A stretch of 38,862 bases of DNA from Candidatus Atribacteria bacterium UBA6251 (lineage in GTDB: Bacteria; Atribacterota; Phoenicimicrobiia; Phoenicimicrobiales; Phoenicimicrobiaceae): NCBI GenBank assembly GCA_002441285.1, contig DJVR01000006.1, positions 1-38,862 on the forward strand. The letters run 5' to 3'. Position numbers and translations under genes: made by a program. Of the stretch, positions 1-8,317 are shown in pieces. The notes under the pieces were generated by a model. That model was not told the DNA's origin, did not search any database, and saw only the letters and a list, made by a program, of their open reading frames with translations. Positions within the stretch are counted from its first letter, which is position 1. Every line of letters starts with the position of its first letter.

Positions 1-216
1 TTACAGAAAATATAGCACAGACTCTTAAACTTAGGATAATTAATATACTATATTGTATACAGTATAATATATTTTAAAAATAATATATCATAATAAATTA
101 AGAAGTCAACCTTTTGAAAAATTTTTTTTTATTATTTTTTAATTTTTTATAAAATATTTTTGTAATAAAGGATAAAAAACTATGGAAATGAATAATAAAA
201 TAATAGTAGTATTAAT
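1..216. other. AT-rich non-coding edge
   Basis: This stretch lies downstream of argH and consists almost entirely of A/T runs. I see no open frame, no GC-containing hairpin and no recognisable terminator, so where the arginine transcript ends is not visible. Confidence 0.5.
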
Positions 217-1596
217 TTAACTTTGTAAAAGTTGATAGGCCTTTTGAATGGACTCTTCTACCTTGTTTAAAGAGGTCCCTCCATAAGAATTCTTCATTTT
301 AACAGATTCTATTGGTCTTAATTTTTCTAAAACATCAGTATCAAAACCAGAATGAAAAGACCTTAACTCAGAAAGGGTTAAATCTTCCAAATCCTTCTTT
401 TTTTCCAGACAATAAAGGACAATCTTTCCTACTAATTTATGAGCCTCTCTAAAAGAAAGGTCTTTTCTTATCAGGTAATCTGCTAGTTCAGTAGCCGTAG
501 AAAAATCTCCTCTAGTAGCACTTTCCATCCTTTCTTTATTTATCTGCATAGTTTCTATCATTTTACTCATTAAAAAAAGCGATTTTTTCAAAGTTAAAAT
601 TGTATCAAATAAAGGCTCTTTATCTTCCTGCAAGTCATGGTTGTAAGCTAAAGGCAAAGCTTTTAGCATAACCAAGACATTGATTAAATTCCCATAAATT
701 CTACCAGTTTTACCTCTGATTAATTCTGCGGCATCAGGATTCTTTTTCTGAGGCATAATACTACTTCCTGTACAGAAAGATTCATCCAGTTCAATAAAAC
801 CAAATTCCTGAGAAGACCATAAGACTAATTCCTCCGCTAATCTACTCAAATGCATCATTAAAATAGCCGATTGAGATAAAAATTCTACAATAAAATCCCG
901 ATCACTTACCGCATCTAAGCTATTCTCCGAAATTGTATCAAAACCAAGTTCTTTAGCTACTAAATCTCGATTAATAGGTAAAGAAGTTCCAGCAAGAGCA
1001 GCTGAGCCTAGAGGAAGAATATTTATTCTTTGATATAAACCCTTTATTCTACTCTTATCTCGTTCAAACATATAAAAATAAGCCATTAAATAATGAGAGA
1101 AGAGAATCGGTTGAGCATGCTGTAAGTGAGTATAACCTGGCATTATTACGCCTAAATTCTTTTTGGCTATTTTTAAAATAGATCCTTGTAAATCTTTTAT
1201 AAGCTTATTTAGATTTATCACCTCTTCTTTTAAATACATTCTCTCATCTAGAGTTATCTGATCATTTCTACTGCGGGCAATATGTAATTTACCAGCTATC
1301 TCACCAATCTTTTCTTTTAATTTATTTTCTACCCAGGTGTGAATGTCTTCAGCTTGATGGGATAAAATTTTTAGCTTTTTATCTTCTATTTCTTGTAAAA
1401 TTTTTTGTAATCCTAGAATTATTTTTTCACTCTCTTCACCAGTTATAATTTTACATTCTCCTAACATTCGAGCATGGGCAATACTACCCAAAATATCATA
1501 TTTTACTAATTTCTGATCAAAAGAAAGGGAAGAAATAAATCCCTCCATTTCTTGATTAATTTTCTTTTTAAACCTTCCTCCCCATAACTTTTCCAT
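217..1596 (-). CDS. argH: argininosuccinate lyase
   Basis: It catalyses the last step of arginine synthesis, splitting argininosuccinate to arginine and fumarate in the cytoplasm. The protein begins MEKLWGGRF, the usual family start. It carries the fumarase/aspartase signature GSSIMPQKKNPD with the catalytic serine near residue 279, and the THLQ histidine near residue 157. The frame is open 16 codons further upstream to 1644, but an AGGTGA ribosome site sits just before the ATG at 1596 and the extra residues are not family-like, so I chose 1596 (459 aa, normal length). It is the last gene of the arg cluster, separated from argG by about 330 nt that contain a palindrome. The assignment is secure. 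Confidence 0.97.
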   Translation of the reverse strand: MEKLWGGRFKKKINQEMEGFISSLSFDQKLVKYDILGSIAHARMLGECKIITGEESEKIILGLQKILQEIEDKKLKILSHQAEDIHTWVENKLKEKIGEIAGKLHIARSRNDQITLDERMYLKEEVINLNKLIKDLQGSILKIAKKNLGVIMPGYTHLQHAQPILFSHYLMAYFYMFERDKSRIKGLYQRINILPLGSAALAGTSLPINRDLVAKELGFDTISENSLDAVSDRDFIVEFLSQSAILMMHLSRLAEELVLWSSQEFGFIELDESFCTGSSIMPQKKNPDAAELIRGKTGRIYGNLINVLVMLKALPLAYNHDLQEDKEPLFDTILTLKKSLFLMSKMIETMQINKERMESATRGDFSTATELADYLIRKDLSFREAHKLVGKIVLYCLEKKKDLEDLTLSELRSFHSGFDTDVLEKLRPIESVKMKNSYGGTSLNKVEESIQKAYQLLQS

Positions 1597-1738
1597 TATG
1601 CTCACCTCTCTATTTATATCTTGCCTAATTGATTGATTTACCAATTATATTTACCAATTAATTATCTATTAAATTTTCTAAAAAATATTACATTCGCCTT
1701 AATCCTCTCTCCCTAAGGAGGAGGAGATTAAATTATTT

Positions 1739-1760
1739 AGGGCGTATAATTATACGCCCT
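1739..1760. repeat. 22-bp perfect palindrome between argG and argH
   Basis: GGGCGTATAATTATACGCCC, flanked by A and T, reads the same on both strands. It is GC-capped in an otherwise AT-rich gap and is followed on the plus strand by a run of T. On the minus strand, where argG-argH are transcribed, the downstream side is A/T-mixed rather than a clean U-run. It could be an mRNA processing or attenuation hairpin, a dispersed repeat, or a terminator for a lost plus-strand gene. Confidence 0.6.
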
Positions 1761-1870
1761 TCTCTTTTTTTTGCTTGCTTAGATTAAATAACCAAGAGGA
1801 ATAAAATCATTTAACTTCCTTCTCTTTTTTTCTTCTTAATAATTTTACCTCAATAATTATTCTATTTTTA

Positions 1871-1902
1871 TACTATAATACTATTTCTCTACTATAATAC
1901 TA
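1871..1902. repeat. 13-bp direct repeat upstream of the palindrome
   Basis: TACTATAATACTA occurs at 1871-1883 and exactly again at 1890-1902, a 19-bp period, just after the argG stop. No function is evident. Each unit contains TATAAT on the plus strand, but no matching -35 or gene follows. Confidence 0.5.
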
Positions 1903-1925
1903 ATACTAAACTTTAAATTTTATAA

Positions 1926-3134
1926 TTATTTGTTTTTTTTATTTACCGAATGATAAACTTTTGTAGGCAATCCCCATAATTCGATAAATCCTTTGGCATA
2001 ATCTTGATTAAATGTATCCCCTTGATCATAAGTAGCGAGATTAAAATCATAAAGAGAATTTTCAGATTTTCTTCCCACTATTTCACAGCTCCCCTTAAAT
2101 AGTTTCACCCTAGAAATCCCGGTAACCTTATCTTTAATCACAGCAATAAATCCATCTAAGGCTTCTTTTAATGCGGAATACCATAAACCATAATAAGTAA
2201 GTTCAGCATATTTCTGAGAAATTATTGGTTTAAAATGGGATAATTCGCGAGGATAGATTAATCCTTCTAAAGCTTGGTAAGATTTTAATAAGATTGATGC
2301 TGCTGGACATTCATAGATCTCCCGCGATTTTATTCCTACCAGTCTATTTTCTACCATATCTACCCTTCCTATACCATTCTCTCCACCAATTTTATTTAAA
2401 TTTAAGATTAAATTTACAAGCGATATTTTTACCCCATTAATACTTTGAGGTACTCCTTTCTCAAAATATATCTCTAAATACGAAGGTTTATCTGGCGCAT
2501 CTTCTGGATTAGTGGTCCATTCATATACTCCCTTTTGTGGTGGCTCTTCCCAAGGATCTTCTAATACCCCGCATTCTATAGATCTACCCCATAAGTTCTG
2601 ATCCACACTATAAGGATTATCTAAATCTACTGGGATGGGAATCTGGTGTTGATTAGCATATTCGATCTCCTCTTCTCGAGTAAATCCCCATTCCCTAGCT
2701 GGCGCAATTACCTGTAAGTTTGGATTTAGAGCAGCAATAGATACTTCAAATCTTACCTGATCGTTCCCTTTCCCGGTACATCCATGGGCAATTGCCTCAG
2801 CTCCTTCTTTTTCGGCCAAATCTACTAACAATTTTGCAATCAATGGTCTCGAATAGGCAGTAGCTAAAGGATAATTGGATTCATAAACTGCTCCTGCCTG
2901 TAATCCTGGTAAAATATATTGATATGCAAATTCTTCTTTAGCATCTACAATATAAGATTTACTCGCCCCAATCTTGAGCGCTTTATCTTTAACGTATTGC
3001 AAATCACTGTTTTGACCTACATCTACGGTTACCGCTATTACTTCTTCGGCATATTCTTCCTGTAACCATTTTATTGCAACCGAAGTGTCCAATCCTCCAG
3101 AATAAGCTAAAATTACTTTTTTAAATTTTTTCAT
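1926..3134 (-). CDS. argG: argininosuccinate synthase
   Basis: It joins citrulline and aspartate at the cost of ATP to give argininosuccinate. The N-type ATP pyrophosphatase loop AYSGGLDTSV is at residues 10-19. Citrulline/aspartate-binding segments typical of the family follow (GCTGKGNDQVRFE, NLWGRSIECG). Its 402 aa is the usual length. AAAGGAG lies six bases before the ATG. A 35-bp palindrome occupies the short space between argD and this start, so argG may be partly uncoupled from the upstream genes. The function is secure. Confidence 0.97.
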   Translation of the reverse strand: MKKFKKVILAYSGGLDTSVAIKWLQEEYAEEVIAVTVDVGQNSDLQYVKDKALKIGASKSYIVDAKEEFAYQYILPGLQAGAVYESNYPLATAYSRPLIAKLLVDLAEKEGAEAIAHGCTGKGNDQVRFEVSIAALNPNLQVIAPAREWGFTREEEIEYANQHQIPIPVDLDNPYSVDQNLWGRSIECGVLEDPWEEPPQKGVYEWTTNPEDAPDKPSYLEIYFEKGVPQSINGVKISLVNLILNLNKIGGENGIGRVDMVENRLVGIKSREIYECPAASILLKSYQALEGLIYPRELSHFKPIISQKYAELTYYGLWYSALKEALDGFIAVIKDKVTGISRVKLFKGSCEIVGRKSENSLYDFNLATYDQGDTFNQDYAKGFIELWGLPTKVYHSVNKKNK

Positions 3135-3146
3135 TTTTTCTCCTTT

Positions 3147-3181
3147 ATGTAAAAAAAAGTGCCAGGCACTTTTTTTTACAT
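3147..3181. repeat. 35-bp perfect palindrome, copy 1 (argD/argG junction)
   Basis: ATGT, A8, GTGCC, one central base, GGCAC, T8, ACAT: two 17-nt arms around a single base. The same element recurs at 7993-8027, differing only at the centre. It supplies the last codon (Met) and the TAA stop of argD. An RNA of this shape (GTG/CAC stem extended by A8:U8) resembles an intrinsic terminator in either orientation. Confidence 0.9.
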
Positions 3182-4366
3182 CTGCTTAAAAATTTTTTCT
3201 AATACATCTATTAAATAATCAATTTCTTTTTCTTTTACAATGAGGGGTGGGAGAAAACGAAGTACTTTCTTAGAAGTACAATTAATCAGAAAACCTTCCT
3301 CTAAGCATTTATTTACTATTTCACCACCATCTTTATACAATTCCATACCAATCATCAATCCCAATCCTCTAATTTCTTTAATTTGATCAGGATATTTTTC
3401 TTTTAATTCTTTTAATCTATTTTTGAAATATTCTCCTTTCTCTAGACATTTTTTTACTAATCCTTCTTCTTCTAAAACATTCAAATTAGCTAAGGCAACC
3501 GCGCAAGCCAGAGGATTACCCCCAAAAGTAGTACCATGATCTCCAGGCTGGAAAGAAGAGGCAATCTTATCTTTAGCTATTAATGCACCAATGGGTATGC
3601 CCCCACCTAAAGATTTAGCTATAGTGATAATATCTGGTTCTACCCCAAAATGTTGATAAGCAAACATTTTACCAGTTCTTCCTAAACCACACTGAATCTC
3701 ATCGAAGATAAGTAGTATATTTTTCTCTATGCATAATTCTTTAATTCCTTCCAAAAATTCTCTATTAGCAATATAAACTCCCCCTTCTCCTTGAATTGGT
3801 TCAAGAATGATAGCAGCTACTTCCGAATCAATAGCTTCTTTTATTGAATTCAAATCATTAAAGATGGCTTCTTTAAATCGAGGTAAGATAACTAGATAAT
3901 CTTTTTGATACTTGTATTGTCCGGTAGCAGCTAAAGTAGCAATGGTTCTTCCATGAAAAGAATTTTTCATGTAAATTATTTTGAATTTATCTTCTCCCTG
4001 ATTTTTAAAATACTTAATGGCAATTTTAATTGCCCCTTCATTCACTTCCGCTCCACTATTTCCAAAAAAGACTTTATCTCCACAGGATAGTTCTACTAAC
4101 TTCTGGGCTAATTTTATTTGCGGTTCATTATAGTAAAGATTAGAACAATGAATTAGCTTTCCCGCTTGCTCTTTAATAACCTTAACCAATTTAGAATGAC
4201 TATAACCTAGATTATTGACTGCAATACCACCGACGAAATCATAATATTCCTTTCCCTCCATATCCCAAACCGACATTCCTTTCCCGTGCTTTAAAACCAT
4301 CTTTGGTCTGGAATAAGTCTGCATCAAATATTTCTTTTCTTGTTCAATTAATTCTTCGGTATTCAT
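3176..4366 (-). CDS. argD: acetylornithine aminotransferase
   Basis: PLP-dependent class III aminotransferase. It converts N-acetylglutamate semialdehyde to N-acetylornithine and can often also act as succinyl-DAP aminotransferase. The PLP lysine is K251 in IAKSLGGGIPIGA, with D222 in FDEIQCGLGRTG pairing with the pyridine nitrogen and FGNSGAEVNE near residue 101. Its 396 aa is normal. The final Met codon and stop lie inside the 35-bp palindrome, so the C-terminus was set by that insertion, although little seems lost. GGGG precedes the ATG by about nine bases. Confidence 0.95.
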   Translation of the reverse strand: MNTEELIEQEKKYLMQTYSRPKMVLKHGKGMSVWDMEGKEYYDFVGGIAVNNLGYSHSKLVKVIKEQAGKLIHCSNLYYNEPQIKLAQKLVELSCGDKVFFGNSGAEVNEGAIKIAIKYFKNQGEDKFKIIYMKNSFHGRTIATLAATGQYKYQKDYLVILPRFKEAIFNDLNSIKEAIDSEVAAIILEPIQGEGGVYIANREFLEGIKELCIEKNILLIFDEIQCGLGRTGKMFAYQHFGVEPDIITIAKSLGGGIPIGALIAKDKIASSFQPGDHGTTFGGNPLACAVALANLNVLEEEGLVKKCLEKGEYFKNRLKELKEKYPDQIKEIRGLGLMIGMELYKDGGEIVNKCLEEGFLINCTSKKVLRFLPPLIVKEKEIDYLIDVLEKIFKQM

Positions 4367-4453
4367 AATTTTAAACCCCTTTTCTTTCTATAATTTTTTA
4401 CTCAATTTGGATTTCAAAATGAGCACCCCATTATTATCTACAAGTCGGTATCT

Positions 4454-5332
4454 TTAAATTGTAATTTCAGTCCCAATTCCGCTATCGGTAAAAATTTCCA
4501 ATAGAATAGAATGAGGACGGGTTCCATTTAAAAAATGTACCTTACTTACTCCCCCGGAAAGAGCTTGAATAGCCGACTCTACCTTTGGTATCATCCCCTT
4601 CTGGATAATCCCTTTATTAGTTAATTCTTGCGCCTCTTCTATACTCAAACTACTAATTAAAGTAGAGGAATTAGAAGGGTTCATAAAGATTCCATCTACA
4701 TCGGTTAAATAGATTAGTTTTTCTGCTTTAACTGCAATGGAAATTTGGGCTGCCACAATATCTGCATTAATATTGTATCTAACTCCTTCGTAACTTACCC
4801 CTATGGTTGCAATTACAGGAATATAGTCTTTTTCTAAAAGAAGAGTTAATATTTCAGGATTTACTTTTTCTACTTCACCAACCAATCCTAGTTCCTTTAC
4901 AGGATGTTTTTGCACCATTAAAAGCTGAGCATCCTCTCCACTTAAGCCTATTCCTTTTACTTTATTTCCTGGACCCCCTGAAATAATCAAGTTTATTTCT
5001 GCAACTAAACGAGTATTAATCTTCCCACTTAAGACCATTTCGGTAATTTCCATCGTTTCCTGATCAGTTATCCTCAAACCATTCACAAATTGAGGGACTT
5101 TATTCCTTTTTTTCATTTCTGCAGATATTTCTGGTCCTCCTCCGTGAACAATAATCGGCTTCATTCCCACGTACTTTAAAAGGATAATATCTTCAATAAT
5201 CTTTTTCTCTAATCCTTCATCTTGCATAGCACTCCCTCCATACTTTATAACTACCGTTCGATTCCAAAATTTTTTAATATAAGGAAGCGTTTCTAAAAGA
5301 ATTTCTCCTCGCTTATCTAAATCATTTTTCAT
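4454..5332 (-). CDS. argB: acetylglutamate kinase
   Basis: It phosphorylates N-acetylglutamate in the second step of the acetylated arginine route. Amino-acid-kinase motifs are VVIKYGGSAM (catalytic lysine near residue 30) and IIVHGGGPEIS. The frame is open to 5365, but AAAGGAG lies ten bases before the ATG at 5332 and the protein then starts MKNDLDKRGE, so I prefer 5332 (292 aa). The extra N-terminal helix before VVIKYGG is what arginine-inhibited, hexameric NAGKs have and the E. coli enzyme lacks, so feedback inhibition by arginine is likely (inference). Confidence 0.95.
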   Translation of the reverse strand: MKNDLDKRGEILLETLPYIKKFWNRTVVIKYGGSAMQDEGLEKKIIEDIILLKYVGMKPIIVHGGGPEISAEMKKRNKVPQFVNGLRITDQETMEITEMVLSGKINTRLVAEINLIISGGPGNKVKGIGLSGEDAQLLMVQKHPVKELGLVGEVEKVNPEILTLLLEKDYIPVIATIGVSYEGVRYNINADIVAAQISIAVKAEKLIYLTDVDGIFMNPSNSSTLISSLSIEEAQELTNKGIIQKGMIPKVESAIQALSGGVSKVHFLNGTRPHSILLEIFTDSGIGTEITI

Positions 5333-5494
5333 TGCATAAATACTCCTTTGATTTAAATTTACCAATTCTACAAATTACCGATTTATTGATTTATAGTTAA
5401 AATTTTTCAATTTCTAAACAGCAGAATATAAAATAAATCGAACTCCTCTTGGTGGCTTATCAACAATTACTTATCACTCATTACCATACTTCTA

Positions 5495-6724
5495 CTAACT
5501 ATACTTAGTATTTATCTTCACATAATCATATGTTAAGTCACATCCCCAGGCAGTTGCTTTCTCTTTTCCTCTTTTCAAATCAATAACTATTTTAATCTCT
5601 TCAGATGAACTTAAGTATTGATGTAATTCCTGACGTGAAAATTTTAAAGGCTGTCCATTTTCTACAATCTTTTCCTTTAAATAAAGATCCACTTTTTCTG
5701 GATCTACCTCTACTCCGGAATATCCTACTGCTGCTAAAATTCTTCCCCAGTTCGGGTCTGCCCCAAATAGAGCAGTCTTTACTAAAGGTGAATTAATTAC
5801 TGCTTTAGCCACTCTTTTTGCCTCATCAAATGTCATAGCATTTTGAACTTCTATTTCCATCATTTTGGAAGCCCCTTCACCATCTTTAACAATACATTTA
5901 GCTAAGTATTCCCCTACACAATGTAAAGCCTGGAAAAATTTCGAATAATTAGAATCTTTTTCAATAATAGTCGGGTTTCCCGCTAGGCCATTAGCCATTA
6001 CAATAACCATATCATTGGTACTGGTATCTCCATCTACACTAATCATATTAAATGTTTTTGCCACTACCTTCTGTAAAGCTTCTTTAAGCAACTCTTGGCT
6101 AATTGAAATATCTGTGGTAATAAAAGCTAACATAGTAGCCATATTCGGATGGATCATTCCTGAACCCTTAGCCATTCCGCCAATTCTTACTTCTTTATCA
6201 TCCACTTTGAAATTTAAAGCGATTTCTTTTTTGGTAGTATCTGTAGTTAGGATGGCTTCTGCAGCTTCCTTACCGCCTAAATCGCTTAGTTTTGAAATAG
6301 CTTCTTTTAAGCCCTTTTTTATCTTCTCTAAGGGTAAAAACTCTCCTATTTTGCCAGTAGAAGCTATGGCAATATACTTATGATCAATAGATAATCCTTC
6401 TGCCACATAATCTACCATTTTTCTAGCATCCTCCAATCCCCTCTGTCCAGTACAAGCATTGGCTATTCCACTATTAATCAAAATAGCTTGAAGCTTACCC
6501 TCTGATTTAATTAAATTGTCTTCGGTTACTATGAGGGGAGCGGCTTTAAATTTATTAGTAGTATATACAGCAGCTGCTTCTGCTAATTTTTCTGAATAGA
6601 TTAAAGCTAAATCTTTTTTGTTTAACCTAATCCCACATTTTAATCCACTTGCTTTTATCCCCTGAGGGTAAGTTATCCCCCCAGAAATTATTTCAAAATC
6701 TTTATTTACAATAATTTTTTGCAT
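5495..6724 (-). CDS. argJ: glutamate N-acetyltransferase (ArgJ)
   Basis: It transfers acetyl from N-acetylornithine to glutamate, recycling the acetyl group; some members also use acetyl-CoA. It is an N-terminal nucleophile enzyme made as a precursor. The self-cleavage site is Ala196-Thr197 in HPNMATMLAF, giving alpha and beta chains. Its 409 aa is typical. An AGAGGTG site precedes the ATG. No argA is seen in the window. It ends in TAG, which shows that TAG serves as an ordinary stop here. Confidence 0.96.
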   Translation of the reverse strand: MQKIIVNKDFEIISGGITYPQGIKASGLKCGIRLNKKDLALIYSEKLAEAAAVYTTNKFKAAPLIVTEDNLIKSEGKLQAILINSGIANACTGQRGLEDARKMVDYVAEGLSIDHKYIAIASTGKIGEFLPLEKIKKGLKEAISKLSDLGGKEAAEAILTTDTTKKEIALNFKVDDKEVRIGGMAKGSGMIHPNMATMLAFITTDISISQELLKEALQKVVAKTFNMISVDGDTSTNDMVIVMANGLAGNPTIIEKDSNYSKFFQALHCVGEYLAKCIVKDGEGASKMMEIEVQNAMTFDEAKRVAKAVINSPLVKTALFGADPNWGRILAAVGYSGVEVDPEKVDLYLKEKIVENGQPLKFSRQELHQYLSSSEEIKIVIDLKRGKEKATAWGCDLTYDYVKINTKYS

Positions 6725-6789
6725 TACTAAACACCTCTTTTATTAATCATTTTATCTTGGTCGATCATCTTAATATTGGAAAAATTCAA

Positions 6790-7857
6790 TTAAAATTCCA
6801 GACCGCAATTTTCTGGAAAATCGTTCATGATATTCATATTCTGTACTGCTTGACCAGCCGCGCCTTTAACTAAATTATCAATAGCTGAAATAACTTTTAT
6901 CTGCTCTGTCCTTTTGTCTATTCTAAATCCGATATCACAATAGTTGGTTCCTATAACAAATTTTAATTCTGGTAAATTTGGGGGTTCAAAAATCCTGATA
7001 AATGGTGCATTCTGAAAGAATTGTTTATAAATTTCTAAGATTTCTTCTTCCCCCTTTATTTTCTTTAAAGTTAAATAACAGGTCGATAAAATCCCTCGAT
7101 TAAGGGGAAGAAGGTGGGGAGTAAAGGAAACCTTTATGGATTTGCCTTTTTCTAAATCTTCTTTTCGAAAATAAATTAATGCTAATTCTTGTTCAATTTC
7201 AGGAATATGATTATGACCAATAATTTTATATGCTTTGAAATTTTCGTTGCATTCAGAAAAATGAAGATCAAAAGATAATTTTCTTCCCGCTCCGCTAGTA
7301 CCAGACTTGGAGTCAATAATTATTCCTTTTCTCTCGACTAGATGGTATTTCAATAAAGGCGCAATTCCTAAAATTATACTGGTAGGATAGCAGCCTGGAT
7401 TAGCAACAAAACAACTTTGCTTTATTTTGGAAGCATAAATTTCTGGTAATCCGTAAACCGCTTTAGTTAAAAATTCTTTACTCTCTGGAAAATGGTTTTT
7501 CTTATACCATTCCTGATATACTAGAGGATCTTTTAATCGATAATCTGCACTTAAATCGATTATTTTTAGATCTTCTCTTTCTTGAAATAATTTTGGAACT
7601 ATCTCCAAAGAGACTGTATGGGATACAGCAGTAAAAATAAGATCAGAATCTCTCGCCAATAATTTTGGATCAAAATCGATCAATTTTCGATCTATTTTGC
7701 TTAAGAATTCAGGATATATTTCTGCAATACTCCTATCTTTATAAGAAGAAGAAGTTAGATGAATAATTTCAACCCAGGGATGTTTAATTAATATTTTCAT
7801 CAGTTCTTTTCCAGCATAACCAGTTGCGCCAATAATACTAACCTTTATTTTCTTCAA
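6790..7857 (-). CDS. argC: N-acetyl-gamma-glutamyl-phosphate reductase
   Basis: NADPH-dependent reductase of the third acetylated step. The dinucleotide loop IIGATGYAGKEL is at residues 8-19 and the active-site cysteine is C156 in VANPGCYPTS. The 355-aa length fits the family. The start codon is TTG, supported by AGAGGTGAT just upstream and by the conserved first residues. It is the first gene of the operon, directly behind the T-box leader, so its transcription should depend on the level of charged tRNA. Confidence 0.95.
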   Translation of the reverse strand: MKKIKVSIIGATGYAGKELMKILIKHPWVEIIHLTSSSYKDRSIAEIYPEFLSKIDRKLIDFDPKLLARDSDLIFTAVSHTVSLEIVPKLFQEREDLKIIDLSADYRLKDPLVYQEWYKKNHFPESKEFLTKAVYGLPEIYASKIKQSCFVANPGCYPTSIILGIAPLLKYHLVERKGIIIDSKSGTSGAGRKLSFDLHFSECNENFKAYKIIGHNHIPEIEQELALIYFRKEDLEKGKSIKVSFTPHLLPLNRGILSTCYLTLKKIKGEEEILEIYKQFFQNAPFIRIFEPPNLPELKFVIGTNYCDIGFRIDKRTEQIKVISAIDNLVKGAAGQAVQNMNIMNDFPENCGLEF

Positions 7858-7884
7858 CTTGCTATCACCTCTTCATTTTTAAAT

Positions 7885-7992
7885 AAAAAAATCTCGTCCT
7901 TTTTAATCTTTTCTCGATTAAATCAAGGACGAGATATTAAAAACATCTTCCCGTGGTGCCACCCAATTTGAGTAAATAATTATCCCCCTGAA
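7885..7992 (-). promoter_or_regulatory. second T-box antiterminator/terminator module (no stem I)
   Basis: Read on the minus strand, GGGTGGCACCACGGG (7964-7950) is a T-box antiterminator sequence. A terminator follows: CTCGTCC and GGACGAG arms within 7891-7936, then a U-run at 7890-7885. The upstream part (GGGG, A/T-rich, then the T-box) matches the module at 8028-8125, so it looks like a duplication. Only about 50 nt separate it from the first terminator, of which 35 are the palindrome, so there is no room for a second stem I. Confidence 0.88.
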
Positions 7993-8027
7993 ATGTAAAA
8001 AAAAGTGCCTGGCACTTTTTTTTACAT
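7993..8027. repeat. 35-bp perfect palindrome, copy 2 (inside the T-box leader)
   Basis: It has the same arms as 3147-3181 with the central base T instead of A on the plus strand. It sits between the first terminator U-run and the second antiterminator, like an insertion at the junction of the duplicated module. By itself it could fold as a terminator-like hairpin with a U8 tail. Confidence 0.9.
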
Positions 8028-8270
8028 AAAAAAAATCTCGTTCCCTTGATAATCTTAGTTATCATTAAGGGACGAGATTTGATTCTCGTGGTGCCACCCA
8101 GGTTTGGATAAATTATTTACCCCACTCATTAAAAGTACTTTAAAGGTTACCAGCCAATATTTACCTTTTGAGGTTCTCTTTTCAATTATTTCCCTCAAGA
8201 TACTTTCACCATTTAGTATCTTTCTCTGTAAATTATTGGGAGATAATTTACTTTTCCTCATTAATCTTTA
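8028..8270 (-). promoter_or_regulatory. T-box leader (complete copy) for the arg operon
   Basis: On the minus strand, stem I closes GAGG (8259-8256) with CCTC (8173-8170). Above it is a loop-E pair, AGTA (8252-8249) with GAA (8183-8181). The distal hairpin is GATACT...AGTATC with GGTGA in its loop. After GAA the loop reads AAGAGAA. The triplet AGA (Arg, 8179-8177) fits the operon, while AAG directly abuts GAA, so the specifier is not certain. The T-box is TGGGTGGCACCACGAG (8100-8085). The competing terminator spans about 8036-8080, with a U-run at 8035-8028. Uncharged tRNA should stabilise the antiterminator and allow argC transcription. Confidence 0.92.
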
Positions 8271-8285
8271 TTTTTTAACATTTGT

Positions 8286-8317
8286 ATTATACTAAATTAT
8301 TATTTCCCATTTGTCAA
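8286..8317 (-). promoter_or_regulatory. promoter of the arg operon
   Basis: TTGACA (8317-8312) and TATAAT (8291-8286) on the minus strand are perfect consensus hexamers. The spacing is 20 nt, which is long. Using the overlapping TAGTAT as the -10 gives 17 nt. The position is right to start the T-box leader RNA. Confidence 0.65.

Noticed and set aside
217..1644. Longer N-termini for argH (1644), argB (5365), nitroreductase (20666), PEBP (36037) and ArsC-like (36919)
   Set aside because: Clear ribosome sites and family-typical starts support the shorter versions.
8055..8261. 68-aa minus-strand ORF and the overlapping 63-aa plus-strand ORF (8104-8295)
   Set aside because: Both lie inside the T-box leader; the structured RNA explains the sequence and neither has a ribosome site or protein-like composition.
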